Origin: Cornus controversa | Taxonomy: Eukaryota > Streptophyta > Magnoliopsida > Cornales > Cornaceae | Direction: 5' to 3' | Assembly: GCA_026545225.1 (NCBI GenBank) | Contig: CM048850.1 | Span: forward strand, 5,708,001 to 5,772,000 | DNA length: 64,000 nt | Shown here: in pieces, positions 34,560 to 46,929 of the stretch | Position numbering within the stretch: the stretch's first letter is position 1 | How the letters are laid out: every line of letters begins with the position of its first letter | Notes under the pieces: generated by a model | What the model was told of the DNA's origin: nothing | Databases searched by the model: none | Seen by the model: only the letters and a program-made list of their open reading frames with translations | Position numbers and translations under genes: made by a program

Positions 34560-35566
34560 TCCTCCCAAAATCAACATCCAACACATAGATTTTCAACACA
34601 ATGATATAACCACCTCAAGAATTCATTAAATTCTATACAAATGCTTTAAGCCACATTACTTAACATTTAGTATGTACATATCATGCTTCACATAATGCAT
34701 TGGGATTTAACTCATGAATATTATCTATTAAGTATTCTCATGAAAAAATTTTCTTTTGGGCATTTTATCAAATAGACATCATCACATATGCATAAATCAG
34801 TTCACTAGTATAAATATGATTTTAAATGATCTAAGCATGGTCCAATACATCATATACATCCTACATATCACAATATCATGAAGTTCACTGCATAAAACCT
34901 TAACTACAATGTTTTTTTGGAAAATATCTCATTTCATGCATTTTATCGAACACATGGGGTATACAATGATTTCATGTCTTCAAAAGCACGCAAATGGTTC
35001 CAAAAGAAATATGACTGCTTTCAAAATCACGTCTACCTCATGTACACTTATGATTGCAAGTATACAACACATTATTATGCCAAACATACTCCTTTCAAGT
35101 ATATTAACTACACATTGCATTTGTTACTCACATATGCACAAATAACAAGTATAATGGCTCAACATTAATACTTTAAACACAATTAAACATGTGAAATGTA
35201 TAAACCTCAAAGACAAGATCACTCTCATATAACTACACATGTTAATTTCACAATATTGCAGTTAAGTGACCTATAGAATCAAAGAGAAGAAAGAGATAAC
35301 ACCCCTACCTCAGTTCCAAGATTTTAAAGTCAAAAGCCCTAATAACCAAATCTCCAACTTGTGAAACCATTTTTATACACAAATCTTTAAAATAAAGAGA
35401 TGTAGCATTTAGATCAGCTATTTGTTTAGCTATTGAACTCAGAGAAACTCAACCCATCCAAGCTTTTAACTGATTAAATCGAAGAGAATGGCGATGAAAA
35501 CAACCTTTCCCCGAGAGAAACCCTTGGATCCCACCTTAAACCCTCTAAATCTTAGAGAGAGAAAGT
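34560..35566. other. Non-coding, LTR-like
   Basis: No gene is visible. The sequence is rich in CATATGCAT-like and ACATAT-like words and ends in a part (AACACCCCTACCTCAGTTCC) resembling the middle of the LTR at 18610-21158. It is cut off at 35566 by the next SIRE-like LTR. Confidence 0.35.
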
Positions 35567-35761
35567 TGATGAACCTAAAGGGGAATGAGATGAATAGGTT
35601 CTTTGATTTTTCTTTTTATAATAATGCAAGTTTGGCTATAATATTCAAACATGTTGACACAATTGTTTATAGAGGAAAACCCTAGGGTGGGGTAAAAAAT
35701 CTCTTCAAACTGAGCTCCACTATGTCAGAAAGGGTAGTACAAAAATCTTCCAATCACTCAC
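35567..35761 (-). repeat. SIRE-like LTR (copy 2), left piece
   Basis: TGATGAACCTAAAGG starts the LTR. It matches the solo LTR at 47866 over GTTTATAGAGG and GAGCTCCACTATGTCAGAAA. The LTR is broken at 35761 by Athila A3 and continues at 45159. Confidence 0.85.
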
Positions 35762-37279
35762 TAATTCGTGTGTGAGTGTGACTCAAAAAGTATATCAATT
35801 AAAATTTTTCACACTTCGCAATAGAACGAATTCCTTGCAGAATAGGGCTATCGAAAGGAAGGGCTATCGTACCTCAGGGATTATGGTCTGATGAATTGGA
35901 ATACGGAATTAATTCTAATTAAATTTATAAGAAAAGAATTCTGATTTTTAAACTAATTAAAAAGATAAAATAAAATAAAACAAAGTAAATAAGATAATGA
36001 AGATAATAGGAGAGAAATCTAGGGTGTTTGACTTCACCACTAACTCCACAATCAATGGTCAATTGAATCAACTATAGGGGAATTACATCATGCATAAGTG
36101 GTGTCGGTGGCTACAAGCTCACCTTCATCCGTCAAGAAGATAACATATGATTAAGGGTAAGCCATGGACTATCTTCGATTGGCATGGGCCATCTGCCTAA
36201 CTACTCTAATCTAGGGTGCAGTATGGTTCATCTTCTCTAGGCATAATCCATCAAAGCTCATAACAATATATTCAGTGATTACCATTGTGTAATAATCTCT
36301 CTCATGATCACAGAAAACAAGAGAGATTAAGTTCAATAACAACAACTAAATATCTAAGACAAGATAAGAAATCATTGAGATTGAATTTACAAGACTTTTA
36401 TTGCACAATTCTATAATAAGAATCCTCTGAATTACACAATCTATGCATGTATATAAAGGTCCCCAATAATTAAAACAATCAAACCATTGATGCTTTGTTA
36501 GGGCTACATCAAAACCCTAGTGGATGAACTAGCCGCTCATGGTAGAAGAAAAAGCTTCAACTGTTGAGGAAGAAGACATCATCTTTCTAAATTACGCGTA
36601 TGACTTCGTTCTCCAATGGCTCTGCAATATGTTTCTGTTCTCTTCTCAGCCCTCTCTGACTCTCCAAGCTCTGTTCTCTCTGTCTAATCTCCTCAATTCA
36701 GCCTCCAAGACTTCACTTTATTCCCCAAGAGAATACACCAAAGTCCTAATCCAATTAGGAATAAATTAGGGTTTTCCGCAGCACTAATCAGGTGGGTTTT
36801 TTCTGCTGACTTCGGCCCAACTTTTGACCCACTAGAAGTCCGATTTACGGAATTTTCGTGAAATACAAAAGTGTGCAGAATGGAATTTCGTTCAACCATA
36901 AGTGAAAATAGTGTTGATTTGAGGCTCGGAAATAAGACTTCTAGTCCGTTTTTCAAAATGGGATTAAGACTGTATTATGCGCAGATTTGGGCTTCAGGCC
37001 CGAAACCTTCTTAAGCAGCTGCAATTCTCTTGGACCTCTTTCTTGGGCTGATTTGAGTTGAAATAAATGGTTGAGTGAATCTCCTTGATGTAGGCTTCAT
37101 CTCACCATCTTGGATGTCTTCTTTAAAAACCCAAAAGCTTGGTTTTAACTGAAATAATCATTAAGGCCCTGAAAATATAGAAAACACTAAAACGAAGTAA
37201 AATCACAAAATAATCTATCACTAAGAGAATAAAATACATAAGTTAAGAGGCTACAATGCGTAACATCCAACGCCTATCA
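35762..37279 (-). repeat. 3' LTR of Athila A3
   Basis: In plus reading it runs from TAATTCGTGTGTGAG (TG changed to TA at the terminus) to CCAACGCCTATCA. 1518 bp. Confidence 0.92.
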
Positions 37280-37292
37280 CACCCCCAAACTT
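37280..37292 (-). promoter_or_regulatory. Polypurine tract of A3
   Basis: The minus strand reads AAGTTTGGGGGTG immediately before the 3' LTR, identical to A1. Confidence 0.75.
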
Positions 37293-38940
37293 ACATATTG
37301 CTAGTCCCTTAGTAATAGAATAAAACAAAACTAAAACAAAGGAAACTAACAAATACTAACTAAACTACCTAACTCCACTTTCGTGGGAGAAACGATTGCA
37401 TTTAGCATATGCAACAAGCCTTTAAACCCCTAGGTTCCCCCTAGTGGACGAGTATAGTCTCATGAGGGTTTTCAGAAATGTTACCCACAAACATTCAAAA
37501 TTCTGTTTCAACATTAATTCAAGAAGAAGATTACAATATATAGTTACAAACTTACATTCAAGAATAATTTCAAACTTTCAAATTCTATAATTCAAATCAA
37601 TGGTCCCCATGCATAATTCACATCAACATATCTCAAAATAATCAACTCTAATTCCCTCGTGTAAAGTGAACTAGCAGTCCTCTCATGTAGCATAACTTAG
37701 CTCTGAATATATTAAGGCACATACCCCTTCAACTCACTAGCTCCCCTTATTGAAATCATACTTCCAAACATGAATACATGATTTTTTTTTCTTTTCTCAT
37801 TCTTTTTTTTTCATTACTTTATTGGTTGTGCAATGTCTTGATCTATTAAGCTTTCTGAAAAATCCATGTAGCAAGCTTTCAGTCAGTGGCTCCCAAACCA
37901 GATGGCTTTAGGGCACTAGGCTTTAAGATACCCCGAAGACCTAATTACTCGAATCAGTCCGGCAACAAATCAAGACAACCAATGCTAATCTTTTCTCACC
38001 CTTTCACTTTTGACGCAAACACTCCGTGCTTCCTAAGGCATAGAGGCCCGGTTACTCATAAAAAAGATCAAATTGATTTGCTTATTCATCACATTTTTTT
38101 TTCTTTTCCTTTTCTTCTCTTGTTTTTTTCTTTTCTTTTGAAGTCAAGTAAACACATCATCGATACTCATTCTCAAGAGATACTAATTAATATCAAGCAT
38201 ATGTAACTCAAAAACTCAAAACCACAGTCTATACCCCCACAAGATTATGCTAGTGTGTTTGTGCATGTAAGGAAACTAAAATTAATCACTCCAAAACATG
38301 TTATTGCAAATCATGATTAAAACCACTTCATTTAAACCACACTTTCCAAAAATCAAACATATACTCAAAAATTGCAAGTTAAGCACCTACATAAGGTATT
38401 AATCCCTTGAATCATGTAAAAACATTCTATCTAAAACATAAAATAAAATAAAATAAAATAAACAAACTAAGAAAATAAAATAAAATAAAATAAAATCCTA
38501 ATACAAGAAGAATTTCACAAATTTTCCCCCATATGCAATAAGCACATAAATAGGCAATGCCTCACCCCCAAACTTAAATTGTTCATTGTCCTCAATGTAC
38601 TATCAATCAAAGCAAAGAGAAGAGTAAGAATGATGTTACCAGAAATCTGGAGAATGAGTGGCAAGAAAATAGAGCACACCGCTAGCATAAAGGCAATGCA
38701 AGCACACCCCCAAACTTGGATGTGAAAACCTGTCAAAACAAACCACTATACCCCAAAGATCAAGTGAAATAGTATGGGTGAAAATAAATATGAAAGTGAA
38801 AAATCCTAAAAAAATAAAATATTTTTTTCAATTTTCAAAAAAAGAAAATTTTTTTTTTTAACAAAAATCTAACTACAAAAAGAAAAATAAAATTAAAAAG
38901 AAAAATAAAAACTAAAAATAAAATAAAATACAAAAGATGG
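37293..38940 (-). other. A3 3' non-coding region
   Basis: This is the counterpart of 6210-7848. The hairpin-like GTACATTGAGGACAATGAAC (about 38583-38602, minus) precedes an AAGTTTGGGGGTGAGG motif at about 38563-38578. A further PPT-like motif lies near 38706-38718. No gene is present. Confidence 0.7.
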
Positions 38941-40173
38941 TTACCTTCCTGTCAAGGGTGTGGTGGTGACTGAGCATCTGGATCCAAGTTTGCTTGACGC
39001 ATCAGCACGCATCATCTTCCTCATCTCTAGTTGCTCTTGGCAAGTGTCACGAAAGTGATCCGCCATCTCTGTTCTCATTGCTCCAAACTGTGTGGATACC
39101 TCTGTCTGTAAGGTGCCAAACTGGGCTGTCAACCCAGCAATCTGCCCCTCTAAATACTGATAATCATGGCCACCAGCCTGTGCATGCACCTCCTCTTCCT
39201 CTGCCTCCATCTCCTCTGGATCTTCCACCGGTGGTGGTATATCTCTATGCTCTCCTCCCTGGGCCAACCGAGATACCTCACCAGGCGCTGCTATGACTCT
39301 CTGGTGTATATGAGATCGACTCAGGTTCCAGTCATGTGTGCCATAATGAAGATCACGTGAAAAGGCAAGCTCATCCTCATAGACTACATACCCCTGTGCC
39401 ACAAGCAACTGGTGAATAATAGTAGGGAATGGAAACTCCCAGTCACTTGCACTGTCTGGTGCCTTGGCCACAACTTTGGAATAGGATTTCTCCATCTGGC
39501 CCCAGACAATCTATGGGAATGACAACCAATGCCCAAAATGTATGGCATATAAGGCTCTGAGGAACTCTTGACGTCTTTCGATTTTATGTCCAATTGGACA
39601 TACATTCTTTAGTAGAACAACGTCAAGGAACCATAAGTGATTTGGCATTGAAGACTTTGACGCTGCATTCCTTTTCGGCCCGGAAAATTGGTTGGCACAT
39701 AAATGTGCAACCACATTACCCACTGACAACTCGTCGGGTAAAGGAGTATAGATATGAGATAAATCATCTGGGCACTCATGAGGACAACCCATGGCAATGG
39801 CAATGGATGACATGTCCACTCGAACTATTGTTCCACCTACGAAAGAAGTAAGCACATCCCGCTCATCAGGTGTCAGCATTAAGTTCTGATAACATACCTT
39901 GACAAGCCTCGGGTAAATAATAGATGAGAGTGGAACAAAAATGGATGCCGACCGACGACAACGGATGTCGGAAATCCCCCATCGTGTCTTGGGAAACATA
40001 CCATAAAGTTCGGCTATGTCAAACGTGGTTTCAAAGTTCAACGCCCTTGGATGCCATCTCTCTTGAATACCTTCTCGGCGAGATCGTGAAGAACCTGTGG
40101 TCAGATCATGCCTCGCTCAGCGAGGATTACGTGAACTTGAAGCACGTTGGTGACTTGCTCTCTTTGGTGCCAT
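38941..40173 (-). pseudogene. Athila A3 ORF2
   Basis: This is the counterpart of A1 ORF2. It starts at ATG 40173 and stays in one frame except for a two-base loss near 39007 that replaces the C-terminal tail. The first stop is at 40117-40119 (TGA where A1 has CGA), and a second is near 39508. The central VDMSSIAIAMGCPHECPDD part, the acidic EDPEEMEAEEEEV part and the coiled coil are all kept. The stop that breaks A1 at codon 30 is intact here, so the two copies died by different mutations. No membrane span is visible. Confidence 0.78.
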
Positions 40174-40580
40174 AGAAATAGAAAAAGTGTGGTTGAGGAA
40201 TTAAATCGAACACTTGGCGTGCACAATTAACTTGAAACCTTCAACCTCCTCTTTTCGGCAATTTTTCCACCCAAATCGAACAAGTAATTACACCAAATTG
40301 ATCCCCTAAACTTGGTCTTCAAAAGCCCTCAAAAAGATTTGAACAATTTCTTCAAAAAAAATCTTCACTTACTTTGATGTTGAACTTGAAAAAGTGAGAG
40401 CTTCCTTTGAGAACTAGTGATTTTTGATCCAATTTGATGTTGAAGTTGATGATGATCAATGTTGAATTCTTGTTTAATACTCACCAATTGAAGAAATTAA
40501 TTTTTCGGATGAAGTAGGACTTCAATTGGAGTACAAAGAGGTCTAGGATGCAAGTAGTAGCAACATAGGAGGATAAGGAG

Positions 40581-40815
40581 TCCATTTATAGAAGAAAGGC
40601 TCGGCCAGCCCCTCTATACCCTTGGGCGATCGATCCCCCTTGGAGTGGGCGATCGATCGCCCACCTGCTGGTGGGGTTTCTTGAGAAAATGCATGGGGCG
40701 ATCAATCCCCCTTGGCTGCCTGTTAGACCCTCCATCGCCCAAGGTCGACCGAGACTTGATATTTTTGAGTCTCCATCGCCCAAGGTCGACCGAGAGCACG
40801 ATTTTTCACCCGTCT
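40581..40815 (-). promoter_or_regulatory. Palindrome cluster plus TATA-like site upstream of ORF2 (A3 copy)
   Basis: On the minus strand two CTCGGTCGACCTTGGGCGATG phrases (near 40736-40760 and 40775-40796) come first. They are followed by GATTGATCGCCCC, GGGCGATCGATCGCCC (about 40648-40663) and GGGGATCGATCGCCC, then a CTATAAATGG site at 40582-40591. ORF2 starts about 410 bases further on, and a GGTGAGT donor-like site is kept near 40484. Confidence 0.5.
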
Positions 40816-41039
40816 TGAGTCCAAATACCTCGGTACACCTCTTGGCATCCTCCGGAAGTAACTTACACATCAAAAACTCAAAGAAAAAACATTAAAACGC
40901 AACTAGAATTGAAGAAAAACTTAAAAAATATGAACTAAAAATTAAAAGAAAGAAAACTAAAGAAATTAAAAGATAGTAATACATACAACCCCTACAATTT
41001 AACGTCTGTATGCGACGATCATCGACTTCAATTGAAATT

Positions 41040-43427
41040 TCACCCAATGCCACATCGCTTGGGGAGATTTAACATCATCCCCTCTATATGATCCTCACTT
41101 CCTTGTGCCAAACTCAAAGTGATCGGAATGGTCTCATTGGCTTCGAAAAACACATCTCTTCGCCTTAACGGAAGATGTTTCAATTTTACCCATGGAGAAG
41201 ACTCTAATAATGGCACCGAAGGAGTGTTAGAAATAGGGAGAAGTGGCTCAAGCGGAATCCTCCAAGGTGGCTTATCTTTCATGGCCACTACATCAAATAT
41301 GACATTCACCCCCTCAATGGACTTCTCAATATCTTGAGATGGAGCCACCGAAGTAATTTCTTCCAAACAATCATCAATGTCATCTATGAAGAAACATTCA
41401 TTCTCATCTGGAGGATGTTCAATGGTATTAAAAATATTCAATTTTACCTTCATGTTTCCAAATGATATATCCATGATCCCCGCTCTACAATTAACACGAG
41501 CATTAGCAGTAGCTAGAAATGGACGACCAAGGATGACTGGAATGTGCCTTTTCAGATTATGCACTGGCTCGGTATCTAGAACAATGAAGTCTACTAGGAA
41601 ATAGAATTTATCCACCTTGATGATGACATCTTCAATGATCCCACGAGGTCGTTTGGTTGATCTATCCGCAAACTGCAAAACCACCGTGGTAGGCTTCAAT
41701 TCTCCCAAACCCAACTGTAGGTAAACCGAGTAAGGCAATAAATTCACACTTGCACCTAAATCCAGAAGAGCTTTATCAACATGGTGCTCCCCAATGATGC
41801 ATGAGATAGTTGGAGCTCCTGGATCTTTGTACTTTGGAGGAGCGCAATGCTGGATAATAGAGCTCACTTGTTGTGGAAGCATGACTCTCTTTGGAACATG
41901 GCTCATTGATCTCCTTTTCTGAGTGCACAAGTCCTTCAAGAATTTGGCATAAGGAGGAATCTGTTTGATGGCATCAAGGAGTGGTATATTAATCTTCACT
42001 TGTCGAAACACCTCCATCATGTCATGCAACTTGTCCCCTTGTTTCCTCAACTTGGATGTTTCTTGTAAACGTTGTAGGAAATGAGCCTTGGGCTCATATA
42101 AATTTTCAGCAATTGGACTCATGAGCACCTCTTCTTGATCATTCTTCTTCTCCCCCACCTTGTTATCAATTACTTTTCCACTTTTCAAAGTGGTGATGGC
42201 TTGAACCTCCTCAAGATGTGGGTTGCTCAAAGAATCATGCATCCCTCTAGGATTGGTAATGGGTTAACTTGGTAGTTTTTCCTCTTCTCTTTTACTCAAG
42301 GCATTGGCAAGTTGTCCAAATTGAGACTCCAGTTTGGCAATTGATTGAGAGTGAGAATGTACCAATTGAGCAGTGGATTGAAGTACTTCAGCAATAGAGT
42401 CAAGCTTATCAAGTTTTTCTAGGGCAAGCATCATCTTATCTTCAAGAGCCGAACTCTTTGGTGGCATAGGAACTTGTGCTTCATATGGTTGTGGAGGCAC
42501 ATAGTTTTGAGGCTAAAAAGTGGGCTGAATTACTGAAGATGGATTAGAAACTTGACCAGTTGCCATGAGTTGCACCATTCTTTGTGCCACAACATCCACA
42601 ACGGTAAACATAGCATCTGTAGAATCAATATCAAAAATATGAGCTATCTTCTTTGTATTGGATGGTCTGCTCGAACGAGATGAAGACACACGTTGTAAAG
42701 AATTGTCACTAAGGTTCTCGAACAAAGTCCATGCTTCATCTTCACTTTTTAACATGAAAGTACCCCCACATGATGCATCCACCATTTGTCTGTTACTCTC
42801 TGTTAGCCCCTCATAGAAACACTGCACTAACTGCCACTTTAGAACTTGGTGATGAGGACACTTCCTAAGAAGGTCCTTGAATCTCTCCCATGTCTCATAA
42901 AATTGTTCCCCCTCAAATTGAGAGAAACCAGTGATAGCACGTCTGAATTGATTGGTCCTCCCTATCGGAAAATATTTCTTCAAGAACTCACTTTGTATTT
43001 GAGTCCATGTAGTGATAGAGCCTACCGGTAGAGATCTGAACCAATACTTGGCCTTCTCCTTTTGAGAGAATGGAAAGAGTCGCATCCTGAAAGCATCTTC
43101 TGAGAAGTTATGAATTTTTGTTGTTGAGCAAACTTCTATAAAATCATCTAAGTGCTTGTATTGATCTTCATCAGTTAGCCCGAAGTAGGATGGCAACATC
43201 TGAATGATGCTGGGCTTGATCTCATAGCTCTGTGCAGTCACATTAGGCAGGTGAAATTCAGCTGGCGAATTGTATGTCTTTAGAACATAGTAATCTCTGA
43301 GTAAACGCGCCCTCTCCACAATAGCATCAGGCACAATATTGTTGTCCTCATTATTATCACGCACACCAACCATGACATCAATAATCTCTTCCTCTTGCTC
43401 AATGGTATGGCAATTGAAGTCCCTCAA
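41040..43427 (-). pseudogene. gag: Athila A3 gag-protease, near-intact frame without pol
   Basis: One frame of 796 codons runs from ATG 43427 to the stop at 41040, with only two in-frame stops (near 42513 and 42264; both look like a Gln codon changed by C-to-T) and no shift. The gag core (KAKYWFRSL, FLKKYFPIGRTNQFRR), coiled coil, linker and protease (LLDLGASVNLLPYSVY; VILGRPFLATANA) are clear. The CCHC knuckle seen in A1 is missing: the frame passes from TGQVSNPSSV to IQPTF. The frame ends RCGIG, as in A2, with no RT. The conserved frame in a pol-less element is unusual. Confidence 0.87.
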
Positions 43428-43612
43428 AAGAAAACAAAAATAAAATAATACAAATTAGTAGCAAAATAAAAAATCTAAAAAAAATAAAACAAATTAGTAT
43501 CTGAAATAAAACAAAAACAAAATTAAAAGCAAAAAAAAATAAAAAATAAAATTTCCTAAACTAAAAATTCAATTAAAATTAATTCTGTACAATCCAATCA
43601 ATCAAATAGATA

Positions 43613-43631
43613 ATCCCCGGCAACGGCGCCA
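43613..43631 (-). promoter_or_regulatory. Primer-binding site of A3
   Basis: The minus strand TGGCGCCGTTGCCGGGGAT lies five bases from the 5' LTR end, the same tRNA-Asp-type site as in B1. Confidence 0.85.
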
Positions 43632-43636
43632 AAAAT

Positions 43637-45153
43637 TGATTCGTGTGTGAGTGTGACTCAAAAAGTATATCAATTAAAATTTTCCACACTTCGCAATAGA
43701 ACGAATTCCTTGCAGAATAGGGCTATCGAAAGGAAGGGCTATCGTACCTCAGGGATTATGGTCTGATGAGTTGGAATACGGAATTAATTCTAATTAAATT
43801 TATGAGAAAAGAATTCTGATTTTTAAACTAATTAAAAAGATAAAATAAAATAAAACAAAGTAAATAAGATAATGAAGATAATAGGAGAGAAATCTAGGGT
43901 GTTCGACTTCACCACTAACTCCACAATCAATGGTCAATTGAATCAACTATAGGAAATTACATCATGCATAAGTGGTGTTGGTGGCTACAAGCTCACCTTC
44001 ATCCGTCAAAAAGATAACATATGATTAAGGGTAAGCCATGGACTATCATCGATTGGCATGGGCCATCTGCCTAACTACTCTAATCTAGGGTGCAGTATGG
44101 TTCATCTTCTCTAGGCATAATCCATCAAAGCTCATAACAATATATTCAGTGATTACCATTGTGTAATAATCTCTCTCATGATCACAGAAAATAAGAGAGA
44201 TTAAGTTCAATAACAACAACTAAATATCTAAGACAAGATAAGAAATCATTGAGATTGAATTTACAAGACTTTTATTGCTCAATTCTATAATAAGAATCCT
44301 CTGAATTACACAATCTATGCATGTATATAAAGGTCCCCAATAATTAAAATAATCAAACCATTAATGCTTTGTTAGGGTTACATCAAAACCCTAGTGGATG
44401 AACTAGCCGCTCATGGTAGAAGAAAAAGCTTCAACTGTTGAGGAAGAAGACATCATCTTTCTGAATTACGCGTATGACTTCGTTCTCCAATGGCTCTGCA
44501 ATATGTTTATGTTCTCTTCTCAGCCCTCTCAGACTCTCCAAGCTCTGTTCTCTCTGTCTAATCTCTTCAATTCAGCCTCCAAGACTTCACTTTATTCCCC
44601 AAGAGAATACACCAAAGTCCTAATCCAATTAGGAATAAATTAGGGTTTCCCGCAGCACTAATCAGGTGGGTTTTTCCTGCTGACTTCGGCCCAACTTTTG
44701 ACCCACTAGAAGTCCAATTTACGGAATTTTCGTGAAATACAAAAGTGTGCAGAATCGAATTTCGTTCAACCATAAGCAAAAGTAGTGTCGATTTGAGGCT
44801 CAAAAATAAGACTTCTAGTCCGTTTTCCAAAATGGGATTAAGACTGTATTATGCGCAGATTTGGGCTTCAGGCCCGAAACCTTCTTAAGCAGCTGCAATT
44901 CTCTTGGACCTCTTTCTTGGGCTGATTTGAGTTGAAATAAATGGTTGAGTGAATCTCCTTGATGTAGGCTTCATCGCACCATCTTGGATGTCTTCTTTAA
45001 AAACCCAAAAGCTTGGTTTTAACTGAAATAATCATTAAGGCCCTGAAAATATAGAAAACATTAAAACGAAGTAAAATCACAAAATAATCTATCTCTAAGA
45101 GAATAAAATACATAAGTTAAGAGGCTAGAATGCGTAACATCCAACGCCTATCA
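43637..45153 (-). repeat. 5' LTR of Athila A3
   Basis: In plus reading it runs from TGATTCGTGTGTGAG to CCAACGCCTATCA, 1517 bp, nearly identical to the LTR at 35762-37279. Confidence 0.92.
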
Positions 45154-45158
45154 CTCAC

Positions 45159-46816
45159 CCAACTCACCACATAATCACTACAACTCTCAACCTAATTCAT
45201 AACCTACCTAGGCCTGAATAACTCTCACCAATTCTAAGTACACCCTTAAAGTGTAGCTACAATAGACATGTAGTAGATTGCTTTTTCAATGAACCACGTT
45301 CTTAGCTTCTTGAATAACCATTCAACTTAGAATTCACTTTAAATAATGGTCTGTGTATTTCTCCATGTTCTCAAAATGGACACGACTGCAACTAGAGTAG
45401 AAATTAGTAGCTCAAGTAGTTCAAAATGTAAAGAACATGAACTCAATTAAGCATTAACATTTTAAGACAAACAAATCAACAATTTAATTTAACACAAGCA
45501 GCTCACTAATTCAGTAAATTTGAAACGCAAAATCAGCAACATAAATCAGCACAAAAATTAAGGATGCAAGTATAGTAATTAACACTCAAAGAAACTAAAG
45601 TCAAAACATATTTTCAGCGAATAGTATCTTAAGTAACAAGGTTTTGTTCTAGCATATACTCAAAAGTATTTTAGAAATAGAGAAATCAAACTTCCAATTT
45701 CAGTTTCAGATTCAGCAATTGCATATAAACAGAACATATTTTAGATCAGATTTCTGCATAAGTAAAACAAATTGCTGCAACATACAATATCATAAATTAA
45801 AAATAGATTTCAGCATATAGAGTTTTAGAACAAATTTCTGCAAAAATGAAAATAGATTTCTTTTGAAATACAAGAAAAGAGTGTCATAAACACATACTTT
45901 CAGAATGCAAGAACAGGATATCATAAACACATACTTTCAAAATGCAAGAACACGATATATTGCTTTCATGTGATACACCCAAGTAAGAGAGAGAGAGATG
46001 AAGTAAAGAAGTTCATACTGTCTATCTATGACAATCGAAACTCAACAACAATGAAACTATGACAACTGAAACTCATAAACACTAGTACTATGAAACTGAA
46101 ATATACCAAGAAGAATCGTTATGAGATGAAACCATGAGAGATGAACAAACCAACAACGAAGGCAAAATAGAATAGCTCTATTAATTTTGGCGATGAGGCT
46201 GGCTCAAAAACCCTATTGATATCGTCATCGAAGCTGATCTCAAGGTTATATTGAAGCTGTCGACATGGCTGATTTCAGAACCATGTGAAAGCCATCGATG
46301 AAGATGATGGAATAGAAACATGGGCTCGATTGGTAGCCATAGGCTTCTCTCAACCTCACTTTATTCAAGCACACAATCAAGAGAAGGCCATGGAAGCTCC
46401 TCACTCTTCTCCCTCTTTCTCTCTCTGTATCATTTTCTCTCTCTATCTATTCTCTCTCTCTCTCTCTTGATTTCCTTTTCTTTTTTTTTTGGCTGCCTTG
46501 TTAAAGAACTGAGAATAATGATATATATCATCTTTTTCTTTTTCTTTTAATATTAGATAAATTATTTTGAAACAATGAGAAACCCTAGTAACTTTCAATT
46601 CCCAAATTGCCCTAACAAAAATTCCCAATTTATCCTTCTTTAAGAATTTAACAGAATTACCCTTGCAATTAGGTTAGTGCAAATACATGGAAAAAATATA
46701 ATAGAGCAAGATAATTAATTAAATCATAAAATCATGTGAAATGACACTAATGCCCCTATAGATCGTTTTGACATTAAAATTTAGAAAAATATGTTCATGG
46801 GCTTTCCGGACCATCA
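45159..46816 (-). repeat. SIRE-like LTR (copy 2), right piece
   Basis: This is the continuation of the LTR begun at 35567. Without A3 the LTR is about 1.85 kb. It ends CCGGACCATCA at 46816, directly beside a polypurine tract. A (CT)n run lies at about 46420-46470. Short open frames here have no protein support. Confidence 0.82.
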
Positions 46817-46836
46817 ATCTCCCCCTTTTGCCTTTT
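46817..46836 (-). promoter_or_regulatory. Polypurine tract of the SIRE-like element
   Basis: The minus strand reads AAAAGGCAAAAGGGGGAGAT directly before the LTR start TGATGGTCC. This form is typical of SIRE-like elements. Confidence 0.75.
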
Positions 46837-46929
46837 AATGTCAAAAACCTAACCTCTTACCCTAACTTCTTTCTCCTCCTTTTTGACAATGAAAGTCAGA
46901 AGGTTAGTAAAATAGAGAACTAGTGGGGA

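Larger units (their letters stand above)
35762..45153 (-). mobile_element. Complete Athila-type element A3, minus strand, 9392 bp
   Basis: Two LTRs of about 1518 bp bound it, with CTCAC duplicated at 35757-35761 and 45154-45158. From right to left: 5' LTR, PBS, gag-protease, palindrome/TATA region, ORF2, 3' non-coding region, PPT and 3' LTR. RT, RNase H and integrase are completely absent. The two LTRs differ at about ten positions in the first 430 bases by eye, so it inserted fairly recently and must have used enzymes from another copy. Confidence 0.93.

Noticed and set aside
46285..46550. Overlapping open frames
   Set aside because: They run into a (CT)n microsatellite inside a SIRE-like LTR; the translation is Ser/Leu-rich by composition.
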